55,101 nucleotides of DNA from Pseudomonadota bacterium (GTDB lineage: Bacteria > Pseudomonadota > Alphaproteobacteria > Rhizobiales > Beijerinckiaceae): assembly GCA_023426505.1 (NCBI GenBank), contig JAFAAP010000168.1, positions 1 to 55,101 on the forward strand, in the 5' to 3' direction. The position numbers and the translations under genes were made by a program. The notes beneath the pieces were generated by a model. The model was not told where the DNA came from. It saw only the letters and a program-made list of their open reading frames with translations, and searched no databases. Each line of letters opens with the position of its first letter. Within the stretch, counting starts at the first letter, position 1. Below are positions 8,167 through 17,071 of this stretch, in pieces.

Positions 8167-9486
8167 ATGGCCTTGCAGCAAACGATCGATCTCTCCCTTG
8201 CGTCCAACATCGGTGGAGGCGGTCTGCCGCAACAGGCCCTGGAGGCGGCGCTTTCCGTGGTCGGGAAGGCGATGAAGCGTCTCGCCGAAGACGACGAATC
8301 CGGACGTCTGCCGCTCCTGCACATGCCGCGCACGAGGGACGATCTCGACGGCGTGCGCGACGCGGCGGCCTGGCTGCGCCGCGACGCCACGGACGTCGTC
8401 TTCCTCGGCACCGGCGGGTCGAGCCTCGGCGGCCAGACCCTGGCACAGCTGAGGGACTATGCCGTGCCGGGCGCCGGCCGCTTCACGGAAAGCCCGCGCG
8501 TCCATTTCCTGGACAACCTCGACCCCGTCACCTTCGACCACGTCCTGCACAAGCTGCCGCTCTCCTCGACGCGTTTCGTGTCGATCTCGAAATCCGGCGG
8601 CACGGGCGAGACGCTCATGCAGACGATCGCCGTGCTCTCCTGCCTGGAGAAGGCCGGTATGAAGGCGCTGCCGAAGGAGGTTTTCCTAGGCCTTTCGGAG
8701 CCGCGCAAGCCCGGCGGCCGGAATGCCCTGCGCGACCTCCTCGAGCCGGAGGGCGTGCGCTTCCTCGAGCATCATACCGGGATCGGAGGGCGCTATTCCG
8801 TGCTGACCAACGTCGGGCTCCTGCCGGCGGCCGTGATGGGCCTCGACATCGGAGCCATCCGCCAGGGCGCGGGAGACGCCTATGCGCCGTTCCGCGACGG
8901 CGCCGAAGCGAAGGATGCGCCGGCAGCCTTGGGCGCGGCCCTCAACATCGCCATGGCCCTCGAGGGCAAGAACATCGCCGTCACCATGGCCTATGCGGAC
9001 CGGCTCGAGCGCTTCACCCGCTGGTGGGTGCAGCTCTGGGCCGAGAGCATCGGCAAGGACGGCAAGGGTTCGCAGCCTGTGGCCGCCATTGGTCCGGTCG
9101 ACCAGCACAGCCAGCTCCAGCTCTATCTCGGTGGACCGAACGACAAGTTCTTCACCGTGATGACCACGGGCGTCGCCGGGCAGGGGCCGGTGATGGACGA
9201 GAAGCTCGCGCAGCGCGCCGGGGAGCCGGGCTTCGGCGGCAAGCGCATCGGCGACCTCGTGGCCGCGCAGGGACGCGCCACCGCCGAGACCCTCGCCAAG
9301 AACGGCCGCCCGACCCGACAGCTCCACATCGAGAAGCTGGACGAGCGCGCGCTGGGCGAGCTCCTCATGCACTACATGCTGGAGACGATCCTCACCGGCT
9401 ATGCGCTCGGTGTCGACCCGTTCGACCAGCCGGCCGTTGAAGAGGGCAAGATCCTCGCGAAGGAATACCTGTCCCAGGCGAAGTAA
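8167..9486 (+). CDS. pgi: Glucose-6-phosphate isomerase
   Basis: Interconverts glucose 6-phosphate and fructose 6-phosphate. Typical blocks: the sugar-phosphate-binding SIS segments GTGGSSLGGQTL and SISKSGGTGETL, then GRYSVLTNVGLLPA, and the region IGPVDQHSQLQLYLGG. At 439 residues it is clearly shorter than the roughly 550-residue enterobacterial enzyme and resembles the short bacterial form. GGAG lies nine bases upstream of the ATG. It sits alone between the M16 pair and mutL on the plus strand and is followed by a palindromic repeat element. Confidence 0.95.
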   Translation: MALQQTIDLSLASNIGGGGLPQQALEAALSVVGKAMKRLAEDDESGRLPLLHMPRTRDDLDGVRDAAAWLRRDATDVVFLGTGGSSLGGQTLAQLRDYAVPGAGRFTESPRVHFLDNLDPVTFDHVLHKLPLSSTRFVSISKSGGTGETLMQTIAVLSCLEKAGMKALPKEVFLGLSEPRKPGGRNALRDLLEPEGVRFLEHHTGIGGRYSVLTNVGLLPAAVMGLDIGAIRQGAGDAYAPFRDGAEAKDAPAALGAALNIAMALEGKNIAVTMAYADRLERFTRWWVQLWAESIGKDGKGSQPVAAIGPVDQHSQLQLYLGGPNDKFFTVMTTGVAGQGPVMDEKLAQRAGEPGFGGKRIGDLVAAQGRATAETLAKNGRPTRQLHIEKLDERALGELLMHYMLETILTGYALGVDPFDQPAVEEGKILAKEYLSQAK

Positions 9487-9490
9487 ATGG

Positions 9491-9578
9491 GTTGATTCCC
9501 TTCTCCTTCGCCATGCTCCGGCCGGGAATGACACGTCTGTCATCCCCGGTGACTCGAGGAGCCGGGAAGGGGATCCAC
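9491..9578. repeat. Imperfect palindromic element downstream of pgi
   Basis: About 88 bases that fold back on themselves. The outer arms (9491-9505 against 9564-9578) match at about 12 of 15 positions. The inner arms CCGGGAATGAC (9522-9532) and GTCATCCCCGG (9539-9549) pair with one G.T wobble around a 6-base loop. GCTCC/GGAGC pairs lie in between. This looks like a dispersed intergenic palindrome (REP-like) and could also stop pgi transcription. Only one copy is visible in this window. Confidence 0.55.
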
Positions 9579-9712
9579 CGTTCATTTCAGGCCGCGGATT
9601 TCCTTCCTCCTGGGCGGCTGCTAAGGCGAGGTGCGATAAGGTCGCGCCGTCTGGCCGACTCATGGCCCCATTCCTATCTTGCCGTTAGGATTCCCTCCTC
9701 GGAACAGACCCT

Positions 9713-11551
9713 ATGGCCGTTCGCCGCCTCGATCCCATCCTGGTCGACCGCATCGCCGCCGGCGAGGTCGTCGAGCGTCCGGCGGCCGCCGTGAAGGAAC
9801 TCGTCGAGAACGCCATCGATGCAGGCGCGTCCTCCATCGAGGTGGCCATCGAGGCTGGTGGCCGACGGCTCATCCGCGTGGTCGACGACGGGCAGGGCAT
9901 GACGCCGGAGGACCTGGAGCTGGCGATCGAGCGCCATGCCACGTCCAAGCTGCCGACCGGGGATCTGTCCTCCATCAACACTCTGGGCTTCCGTGGCGAG
10001 GCCCTGCCGTCCATCGGAGCGGTGGCGCGCCTTGCCATCACGACGCGCACGGCCAATGCGGAAACCGGCTCGTCCATCGTGGTCGAAGCCGGCGTGAAGG
10101 GGGCCGTGCGGCCCGCACCCGGCCCGAAGGGCACCCGCATCGAGGTGACGGATCTCTTCGCCGCCACGCCCGCGCGGCTGAAATTCCTGAAGAGCGACCG
10201 CTCCGAGGCGCAGGCCGTGGCGGAGGTGGTTAAGCGCCTCGCCATCGCGCACCCCACCATCCGCTTCACCCTTGCGGGCGAGCACGTCACTGCCTTCACC
10301 TATCCGCCGGAGCCGGACGGCGAGCACGGCTTCCTGCGCCGCCTGTCCCGTGTCCTTGGCAGCGACTTCCACGAGAACGCCATGGCGGTGGATGTCGTGC
10401 GCGAGGGCGTACGGCTCTTCGGCTTTGCGAGCCTGCCGACCTATCATCGCGGCACGGGTGCGGGCATCCATTTCACCGTGAACGGCAGGCCAGTGCGCGA
10501 CAAGCTGCTGCTCGGCGCCGTGCGCGGGGCCTACGCGGACGTGATGGCGTCCGACCGGCATCCCGTGCTCGCTCTGATGATCGATCTCGACCCGCACAAT
10601 GTCGACGTGAACGTCCATCCGGCGAAGACGGAGGTGCGCTTCCGCGACCCCGCCTTCATGCGCGGCTTCGTGGTGGCGGCCCTGAAGGAGGCGATCAACC
10701 GCTTTGGCACGCGCTCCTCCTCGACCGTTGGAGCCCGCACCCTCGACAGCCTGCGGCCTCAGGGGGCGCCGCTCCGTCCGGCCTCGGTGGCGCACCGTGC
10801 CCCGTCGTTCCGGCACGTGAACGCCTTCGCGGGCTGGCAGGCGCCGGTCGAGCCCGCTCACCGGCCGGCCGGACTGGCGGAGATGCAGGGCAGCCTGCCC
10901 GATCTCTCTGCCCCCTCCGCCGACAGCCGCGCGACCCTGCCCGAGCACGATCTCGGACACGACGACGCGCCGCTCGGCGCCGTCCGAGCGCAGATCCACG
11001 GCACCTACATCGTGGCGCAGACCCAGGACGGCATCGTCATCGTCGACCAGCACGCGGCGCACGAGCGCCTCGTCTACGAGCGCCTGAAGCGCGAGCGCGC
11101 CGCTTCCGGCATTGCCCGGCAGCTGCTGCTCATCCCGGAGGTAGTCGACCTCGATCCTGTCGATGCGGATCGGGTTCTCACGGAGGCCTCGACGCTTGAA
11201 AGCCTCGGCCTCGTGGTCGAACCCTTCGGTCCCGGCGCGCTCCTCGTGCGCGAGGTGCCGGCGGCGCTCGCCGGCGGGCGCATCAAGGCGCTGGTGCAGG
11301 ATGTGGCGGATGCGCTCGCGGAATGGGGGCAGGGCGCTTCGAGCCCGCTGGAAGAGCGCCTCGACGCCGTGCTCTCGCGCATGTCGTGCCACGGCTCCGT
11401 GCGGGCCGGCCGCCGCATGCGGCCCGAGGAAATGAACGCGCTTCTGCGCGAAATGGAAGCCACGCCCCTGTCGGGCCAGTGCAACCACGGCCGGCCGACC
11501 TACGTCGAGCTGAAACTCGCCGACATCGAGCGGCTGTTCGGCCGGCGCTGA
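9713..11551 (+). CDS. mutL: DNA mismatch repair endonuclease MutL
   Basis: Couples MutS mismatch recognition to strand incision and helicase loading. The N-terminal GHKL ATPase shows ELVENAIDAGA, DDGQGM and GFRGEALPSI. The transducer domain follows, then a linker rich in Pro and Ala. The C-terminal domain carries the metal-binding endonuclease motif DQHAAHERLVYE (DQHA-x2-E-x4-E) and CNHGRPT, so it should nick DNA itself, unlike the E. coli protein. 612 residues is a normal length. It stands alone on the plus strand, about 225 bases after pgi. Confidence 0.97.
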   Translation: MAVRRLDPILVDRIAAGEVVERPAAAVKELVENAIDAGASSIEVAIEAGGRRLIRVVDDGQGMTPEDLELAIERHATSKLPTGDLSSINTLGFRGEALPSIGAVARLAITTRTANAETGSSIVVEAGVKGAVRPAPGPKGTRIEVTDLFAATPARLKFLKSDRSEAQAVAEVVKRLAIAHPTIRFTLAGEHVTAFTYPPEPDGEHGFLRRLSRVLGSDFHENAMAVDVVREGVRLFGFASLPTYHRGTGAGIHFTVNGRPVRDKLLLGAVRGAYADVMASDRHPVLALMIDLDPHNVDVNVHPAKTEVRFRDPAFMRGFVVAALKEAINRFGTRSSSTVGARTLDSLRPQGAPLRPASVAHRAPSFRHVNAFAGWQAPVEPAHRPAGLAEMQGSLPDLSAPSADSRATLPEHDLGHDDAPLGAVRAQIHGTYIVAQTQDGIVIVDQHAAHERLVYERLKRERAASGIARQLLLIPEVVDLDPVDADRVLTEASTLESLGLVVEPFGPGALLVREVPAALAGGRIKALVQDVADALAEWGQGASSPLEERLDAVLSRMSCHGSVRAGRRMRPEEMNALLREMEATPLSGQCNHGRPTYVELKLADIERLFGRR

Positions 11552-11564
11552 CGTGTCGACTTTG

Positions 11565-11604
11565 TTGATCTCAGTCAACATCCGCCGCGAGAATGGGCTA
11601 GAAT
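11565..11604 (+). promoter_or_regulatory. Predicted FixK/FNR-type box with -10 element upstream of the HdeD-like gene
   Basis: TTGATCTCAGTCAA at 11565-11578 matches the alphaproteobacterial FNR/FixK consensus TTGAT-N4-GTCAA. TAGAAT at 11599-11604 is a good -10 hexamer. If transcription starts near 11612, the box is centred about 40.5 bases upstream, which is the class II activator position. The mutL stop is at 11551 and the next start at 11685, so the site is intergenic and directed at the HdeD-like gene. Confidence 0.65.
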
Positions 11605-11684
11605 AATTTCTTCGGCGGCTCCACTCGAGGACGTCCGTGCGTTTGGGTCGCCGCTGCCGGAGCACGAGGGCACAGGAGCGCGTC

Positions 11685-12275
11685 ATGGCAAAGGCCAATC
11701 TCGGAAATCTGGACGGACGAGGCTTCAGCCGGCCGCTGGCGGAGAGCCGCTGGTGGTTGTTCACCGTCGGGGGCCTGCTCGTGCTTGCAGGGCTGAGCGC
11801 CCTGGCGATCCCGTTCGTCGCCAGCATCGCGGTCGAGGCGGTGGTCGGCTGGGCCTTCGTGCTCGCCGGTCTCGTGCAGCTCGCCTATGCGCTGCGCACG
11901 AAAGGGTGGGGCGGCTTCGCCTGGCAGATCCTCATCGGGGCCATTTTCCTGCTCGGGGGCTTCACGCTCATCACCAACCCTGTGGCGGGGCTGCTCAGCC
12001 TGACCCTGGTGATCATCGCCACCTTCCTGGCGAGCGGGGTGATCAAGATCCTCGTCGGCTTCCGCCTGCGCCCCATGGACGGCTGGGGATGGTTCGTGCT
12101 GCTCGGCATCCTGTCGCTCATCATCGGCGTGCTGATCTGGAACCGCCTGCCGAGCTCGGCGGCCTGGAGCCTCGGGCTCCTCGTCGGGGTCGACTTCCTG
12201 TCGACCGGGCTCGTCTTCATCCGGTTCGGCTTCCTGGCCGGCCAGCGCAACGAAGCCGCCGGCGCGATCGCCTGA
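11685..12275 (+). CDS. HdeD family (DUF308) membrane protein
   Basis: The 196-residue product has six evenly spaced hydrophobic segments in the DUF308/HdeD pattern (two related three-helix halves, with WWLFTVGGLLVLAG near the start and GWGWFVLLGILSLIIGVLIW in the second half). In E. coli HdeD is linked to acid resistance at high cell density; the molecular activity of the family is not established. I chose the ATG at 11685, which follows AGGAG; an upstream in-frame start at 11637 would add an Arg-rich leader. The promoter region carries an apparent FixK/FNR box, suggesting induction under low oxygen. It is convergent with the next gene. Confidence 0.88.
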   Translation: MAKANLGNLDGRGFSRPLAESRWWLFTVGGLLVLAGLSALAIPFVASIAVEAVVGWAFVLAGLVQLAYALRTKGWGGFAWQILIGAIFLLGGFTLITNPVAGLLSLTLVIIATFLASGVIKILVGFRLRPMDGWGWFVLLGILSLIIGVLIWNRLPSSAAWSLGLLVGVDFLSTGLVFIRFGFLAGQRNEAAGAIA

Positions 12276-12305
12276 CGACTCGCTCCATCAACCGGTGACG
12301 AGGCT

Positions 12306-12650
12306 CTATTGTCCCGTGCGCTTGCGGCGCTGCACGGTCGGGGTCGTTCCCTGGGCGATCTGGAGGCAGGTGAGCATGTCGACGTAGCTCGGCGTCCCGC
12401 CGATCTGGGATTCCTGCGCGCATCTCTCGCGCAGGGCCGGGGCGGCGGAACTCCAGGTGCCCTGCAGCTGACGCTCCGCGCCGGTCTCGTCCCGCATGCA
12501 GCTGTCGTAAGGATTGGTGTCCTCGGCGCTCAGCGGCTGCGCCGCCCTGCAGGTGGCCTCGACATTGAACCTCGGGAGCTGTTGGGCCATGGCGGACGGC
12601 CCCGCCACGCCTGCGCCGATCAGCATCAATCCGAGCCAGCATGCCTTCAT
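12306..12650 (-). CDS. Small secreted cysteine-containing protein of unknown function
   Basis: 114 residues with a Sec signal peptide (MKACWLGLMLIGAG...AMA-QQ). The mature domain has four cysteines (TCRAAQ, DSCMRD, RCAQES, TCLQIA), enough for two disulfides in the periplasm, and ends in a basic tail. GGGAGG lies seven bases upstream of the ATG. I recognise the block ESQIGGTPSYVDMLTCLQ only as a conserved alphaproteobacterial motif of unknown role. Convergent with the HdeD-like gene, which ends 30 bases away. Confidence 0.75.
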   Translation of the reverse strand: MKACWLGLMLIGAGVAGPSAMAQQLPRFNVEATCRAAQPLSAEDTNPYDSCMRDETGAERQLQGTWSSAAPALRERCAQESQIGGTPSYVDMLTCLQIAQGTTPTVQRRKRTGQ

Positions 12651-12767
12651 GGCGCCCTCCCGTGGTTGCGAGCGCCGACTGCGTCGAGCCCCGCATCACG
12701 ATAGCGTGTGTGCGGGGCCCGCGTCACGGCTCCACTGAATGAGTAGCCCTGCTGCTCCAATGCGGGT

Positions 12768-13805
12768 TCAGAACCGCGTGATGACGCTGATGCCGGTTCC
12801 CTCGAAGCTGTCCATGCGCATCAGCGCATCGGGTGCTTCGGCAAGGCTGATCCTCTTGCCGACGAGCTTCTGCGGCGCGAGCTTGCCGGTCTGGATCATG
12901 TCCATCATGGCGCTGTAGCGGAATGCCTGCATGCCGTGGCTGCCCCGGATCTCGAGCTCCCAGGCGATGACCCGGTCCATCGGGATGCGCGGCGTCGCAT
13001 GCTCGTCGAGCATCAGGCCGACCTGAACGTGCCGCCCGCGGCGCCGCAGGTTTGCGATCGAGTTGAAGCACGTCGTCGGATGCCCGAGGGCGTCGATCGA
13101 TACGTGGGCTCCGCCCTTCGTGAGTTCCCTGACGGCGCCGACCACGTCCGTCTCGGACGCGTTGATCGTCGCCACGGCCCCCATCTCGCGGGCGAAGGCG
13201 AGCTTCTCCTCCGTCAGGTCGATGGCGATGACGTTCGCCCCCATAGCGCTCGCGATCATGATGGCCGAGAGGCCGACGCCGCCGCAGCCATGCACCGCGA
13301 CCCATTCTCCGGGCGTGACGCGGCCCTGATCCACCACTGCCCGGAACGAGGTCACGAAGCGGCAGCCGAGGCTCGCGGCGGTGGCGAAGTCGAGATCCTC
13401 GGGAAGCGCGACGAGATTGGTGTCGGCATAGTCGAGCGCGACATATTCGGCGAAGGAACCCCATGCAGTGAAGCCGGGCTGGAACTGGTGCTCGCAGACC
13501 TGATGGTTGCCCGAGTTGCATTCGTGGCAATGTCCGCATCCGCCGACGAAGGGCACGGTCACGCGGTCGCCGATCTTCCAGCGGGAGACCTGGGAGCCGA
13601 CGGCCTGGATCGCCCCAGCCAGTTCATGGCCTGGCACATGCGGAAGCACGATATCGGCATCGTGACCCATCCAGCCATGCCAGTCGCTGCGGCACAGCCC
13701 CGTCGCCTCCACCTTCACCACCACGCCCTGCGCCGTCGGCGACGGATCGGGAACGGTCTGGAGGGACGGCGGCTGGCGGAACTGTTCGAAGACGACGGCT
13801 TTCAT
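12768..13805 (-). CDS. Zinc-dependent alcohol dehydrogenase (MDR superfamily)
   Basis: 345 residues of the medium-chain dehydrogenase fold. Catalytic zinc ligands are in GLCRSDWHGW and PGHELAG, with a possible third at GCRFVTS. The structural zinc site is the four-cysteine lobe GCGHCHECNSGNHQVC. The nucleotide-binding Rossmann motif is VHGCGGVGLSAIMIA, followed by DLTEEKL, which suggests NAD(H) preference. The start MKAVVFEQF at 13805 is the canonical opening of this family; an extension to 14078 would overlap the divergent gcd gene. The natural substrate cannot be read from sequence. It is divergent from the quinoprotein glucose dehydrogenase gene, with about 180 bases between. Confidence 0.88.
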   Translation of the reverse strand: MKAVVFEQFRQPPSLQTVPDPSPTAQGVVVKVEATGLCRSDWHGWMGHDADIVLPHVPGHELAGAIQAVGSQVSRWKIGDRVTVPFVGGCGHCHECNSGNHQVCEHQFQPGFTAWGSFAEYVALDYADTNLVALPEDLDFATAASLGCRFVTSFRAVVDQGRVTPGEWVAVHGCGGVGLSAIMIASAMGANVIAIDLTEEKLAFAREMGAVATINASETDVVGAVRELTKGGAHVSIDALGHPTTCFNSIANLRRRGRHVQVGLMLDEHATPRIPMDRVIAWELEIRGSHGMQAFRYSAMMDMIQTGKLAPQKLVGKRISLAEAPDALMRMDSFEGTGISVITRF

Positions 13806-13986
13806 GGAAGCAGCTTTCACGCGTGATCGACGGAAGCAGGCGGTATAGCGCGCCGTTCGCGCATTCCCAAGCGAGAGATGGCTTGAGGCCATGCGGCGTG
13901 CGCGGTCCGCATTCCCGCCCTGCACGAACAATTGCGCCCTGGACGGGTTACCCCGTCGGCGGGTGGCAGCATCGAGGTGGGCGATA

Positions 13987-16458
13987 GTGGGCGTGAGGCG
14001 GAGTCCAGGTCTGATCGTGGCTGCGATTCTCGCGGCTCTCTTCGGGCTTGCCCTCGGCGCCGGCGGCATCTGGCTCATCCTGCTGGGCGGCTCCTGGTAC
14101 TATGCCGCGGCTGCCGTTGGGTTCCTCCTGACCGCCTTGCTGCTCGTTCGGCGCAGCCCCGTAGCGCTCTGGGTTTATGCGGCTGTCGTGGCCGGGACAT
14201 TGGCATGGGCGCTGTGGGAGGTCGGGCTCGACTGGTGGCCTCTGGCAGCCCGGGGCGGCATCGTGTTCCTGCTCGGGATCTTCCTGCTGCTGCCATGGGT
14301 CACGCGGGCCCTCGGTGGGCGCACGGACGAAGAACCCCCGTCGCGACGGGTTTCCGCCTTCCGCGGAGCAGGCCTGCCTCTCACGGCCGTGCTGGCCGTC
14401 GCCCTTGCGGTCGCGGCGGCCTCCTGGTTCGTTGACCGCCACCGCATCGACGGCATGGCGCCGGATGCCCGCGCGGACGTGCCCCCCGACGCGCTCGGCG
14501 TTCCACCCGGGGAATGGCACGCCTACGGGCGCACGGCTTACGGCCAGCGCTACTCACCCCTGGACCAGATCACGCCGGCCAACGTGTCTCAGCTCGAGGT
14601 CGCCTGGACCTACCGCACGGGCGACGTGCGCGGACAGCCCGGCGACCCGGAGGAGACGACGTTCCAGGTCACGCCGCTGAAGATCGGCAACCGGCTTTTC
14701 CTCTGCACGCCGCATCAGTCGATCATCGCCCTCGACGCCACCACCGGCACGAAGATCTGGCGCTACGATCCCAAGATCCGGGGCGATCTCGCGCTCCAGC
14801 ACCTGACCTGCCGCGGGCTCTCGTACCATGCAGGCTCGGGCGGGGCTGCCGCATCCGCGCCGGCTGCACCGATGCCGCCCAGGTCCCCTGCCGTTCCCGA
14901 TCTGCCGATCGCCGCGTCCGATCATCGGACGACAGAGGAGTGCGGCGCAAAGCTCTTCATGCCGACCGCCGATGGTCGTCTGATCGCCATGAACCCGGAC
15001 AACGGCACCGTCTGCGCCAATTTCGGCGGCGGCAAGGGGCAGATCAACCTCTGGCGCAACATGCCGAACGTGAAGCCCGGCGCCTATTACTCGACGTCGC
15101 CGCCCGTGGTGACGGGCAAACTCATCATCGTCGGCGGCACGGTGCTCGACAACGTGTCGACCAAGGAGCAGTCCGGTGTCATCCGCGCCTTCGACGTGAA
15201 CACGGGCCAGCTCGTCTGGAACTGGGACTCCGGCAATCCGGACGTCACGATGCCGATCGCGCCGGGCGAAACCTATGTGCCGAACTCGCCCAACAGCTGG
15301 TCGATCTCGAGCGTCGACGAGGAGCTCGGCATGGTCTACGTGCCGCTCGGCAACCAGCCGCCCGACCAGTGGGGCGGGAACCGCAGCGGCAACGTGGAGC
15401 GCTTCTCCTCCTCCGTCGTCGCCCTCGACCTCGCCACCGGCCAGGTCCGCTGGCACTTCCAGACGGTCCATCACGACCTCTGGGACTACGACGTTCCCTC
15501 GCAGCCGAGCCTGGTCAACCTCACGGTGAACGGACAGGTGGTGCCGGCGCTCGTGCAGCCGACCAAGCAGGGCGAGCTCTTCGTGCTCGACCGACGCAAC
15601 GGGCAGCCGGTGCTTCCCGTGAGCGAGAAGCCGGCGCCGCAGGGCGCGGCGGACGGGGATCGTACGGCGCCCACGCAGCCCGTCTCGCGGCTCTCGTTCG
15701 ACCCGCCGCCGCTGCGGGAGCGGGACATGTGGGGCGCCACCATGTTCGACCAGCTCGCCTGCCGCATCCAGTTCCACCGGCTGCGCTACGAGGGGCGCTA
15801 CACGCCACCGTCCATGCAAGGCTCGCTGGTGTATCCGGGCAATTTCGGCGTGTTCAACTGGGGCAGCATCGCGGTCGACCCCGAACGCCAGATCGCCTTC
15901 ACGACGCCCACCTACCTGGCCTTCGTGTCGCGGCTCGTGCCGCGCCCAAACGCCACGACCCTGGTGGTGCAGGGCGAGAACCGACCGGAAGGAAGCCTGC
16001 CGGCGCTCAACGAGAATTTCGGCGCGCCCTTCGCAGTCCAGCTCTACCCGTTCACCTCGATCATCGATCTGCCATGCCAGGCGCCGCCCTGGGGCTACGT
16101 GGCCGCGGCGGACCTGACCACCGGCAACGTGATCTGGCAGCACAAGAACGGAACCGTGCGCGACCGCTCGCCGATCCCGCTGCCGTTCAAGATGGGCGTG
16201 CCCAATCTCGGCGGCCCGATCGTCACGGCCGGCGGCGTGGCGTTCCTGTCGGGCACGATCGACTATTACGTGCGCGCCTACGACATCCTGAACGGCAAGC
16301 AGCTCTGGGAAGGCAGGCTCCCGGCCGGCGGACAGGCGACGCCCATGACCTACACGGGCTCGGACGGGCGCCAATACCTGCTGGTGGTCGCCGGCGGCCA
16401 CGGCTCGCTCGGCACGAAGGCGGGGGATTACGTGATCGCGTATGCGCTGCCGCGATGA
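13987..16458 (+). CDS. gcd: Membrane-bound PQQ-dependent glucose dehydrogenase
   Basis: Oxidises glucose to gluconolactone in the periplasm and passes electrons to ubiquinone. The first 130 or so residues form about five membrane helices that match the E. coli Gcd opening (GGSWYYAAAAVGFLL, WALWEVGLDWW). The rest is an eight-bladed quinoprotein propeller, with HAYGRTAYGQRYSPLDQI, WKxG/TG blade repeats, and GGNRSGNVERFSSS. Total length is 823 residues against about 796 in E. coli. The GTG at 13987 follows GAGGTGG and gives the expected N terminus; an ATG at 13891 would add 32 residues. No PQQ synthesis genes are in the window, so the cofactor must be made elsewhere or taken up. Confidence 0.92.
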   Translation: MGVRRSPGLIVAAILAALFGLALGAGGIWLILLGGSWYYAAAAVGFLLTALLLVRRSPVALWVYAAVVAGTLAWALWEVGLDWWPLAARGGIVFLLGIFLLLPWVTRALGGRTDEEPPSRRVSAFRGAGLPLTAVLAVALAVAAASWFVDRHRIDGMAPDARADVPPDALGVPPGEWHAYGRTAYGQRYSPLDQITPANVSQLEVAWTYRTGDVRGQPGDPEETTFQVTPLKIGNRLFLCTPHQSIIALDATTGTKIWRYDPKIRGDLALQHLTCRGLSYHAGSGGAAASAPAAPMPPRSPAVPDLPIAASDHRTTEECGAKLFMPTADGRLIAMNPDNGTVCANFGGGKGQINLWRNMPNVKPGAYYSTSPPVVTGKLIIVGGTVLDNVSTKEQSGVIRAFDVNTGQLVWNWDSGNPDVTMPIAPGETYVPNSPNSWSISSVDEELGMVYVPLGNQPPDQWGGNRSGNVERFSSSVVALDLATGQVRWHFQTVHHDLWDYDVPSQPSLVNLTVNGQVVPALVQPTKQGELFVLDRRNGQPVLPVSEKPAPQGAADGDRTAPTQPVSRLSFDPPPLRERDMWGATMFDQLACRIQFHRLRYEGRYTPPSMQGSLVYPGNFGVFNWGSIAVDPERQIAFTTPTYLAFVSRLVPRPNATTLVVQGENRPEGSLPALNENFGAPFAVQLYPFTSIIDLPCQAPPWGYVAAADLTTGNVIWQHKNGTVRDRSPIPLPFKMGVPNLGGPIVTAGGVAFLSGTIDYYVRAYDILNGKQLWEGRLPAGGQATPMTYTGSDGRQYLLVVAGGHGSLGTKAGDYVIAYALPR

Positions 16459-16491
16459 CGCGGTTCTGCAGCGAGCGGGCCGGGCGGGTGC

Positions 16492-17061
16492 TCAGTCCGC
16501 TCCGCCGGCGCCAAACCGTCCGAACACCACCTTCGTCTCCCCATAGTCGCGCCGTTCGATCTCCTCGAAGCCTTCAGGGAGGGTGACCTCGACCCCTTGC
16601 GCCTCCTCCACGACCACGAGCGCATCGGGGTTAAGCCAGCCGCCTTCGGCGCAGGAGCGCAGGGCTTTGGGCGCAAGGTCCTTGCCGTAGGGCGGATCGC
16701 AGAAGACCAGCGAGAAGGGGGCGTTGGGAGCGGCCGGGCCCATGCGGGTGGCGTCGCGGCGGAAGAGGCGCGTGGCGCCGCCGGCGCCCAGCGTCTCCAC
16801 ATTCTCACGGATCAGGCCGCGTGCCTGCGCGCCGTCGTCGACGAAGAGCGCGAAGGAGGCTCCGCGCGACAGGGCCTCCAGCCCCATGGCGCCGGTTCCG
16901 GCGAAGAGGTCGAGCACGCGGGCGCCCTCGACGGGATCGTCATAGGAATGCTGGAGGATGTTGAAGATCGTCTCGCGCAGGCGGTCCGAGGTCGGACGGA
17001 TGCCGTCCGATTTCGGCCCTGCCAGCGAGCGGCCGCGCCAGCGCCCGCCCACGATTCTCAC
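16492..17061 (-). CDS. rsmD: 16S rRNA (guanine(966)-N(2))-methyltransferase RsmD
   Basis: Methylates G966 of 16S rRNA using SAM during 30S assembly. The 189-residue product has the RsmD opening MRIVGGRWRGR with PTSDRLRETIFNIL, SAM motif I DLFAGTGAMGLEALSRGAS, and the catalytic motif IV as CDPPYG. The initiator is GTG. It starts 10 bases after the rluB stop on the same strand, so the two rRNA-modification genes form an operon. It is convergent with gcd. Confidence 0.95.
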   Translation of the reverse strand: MRIVGGRWRGRSLAGPKSDGIRPTSDRLRETIFNILQHSYDDPVEGARVLDLFAGTGAMGLEALSRGASFALFVDDGAQARGLIRENVETLGAGGATRLFRRDATRMGPAAPNAPFSLVFCDPPYGKDLAPKALRSCAEGGWLNPDALVVVEEAQGVEVTLPEGFEEIERRDYGETKVVFGRFGAGGAD

Positions 17062-17071
17062 GGCTCAGCCC

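Noticed and set aside
14554..16401. 615-codon minus-strand frame inside gcd
   Set aside because: Shadow of the quinoprotein gene; no family features.
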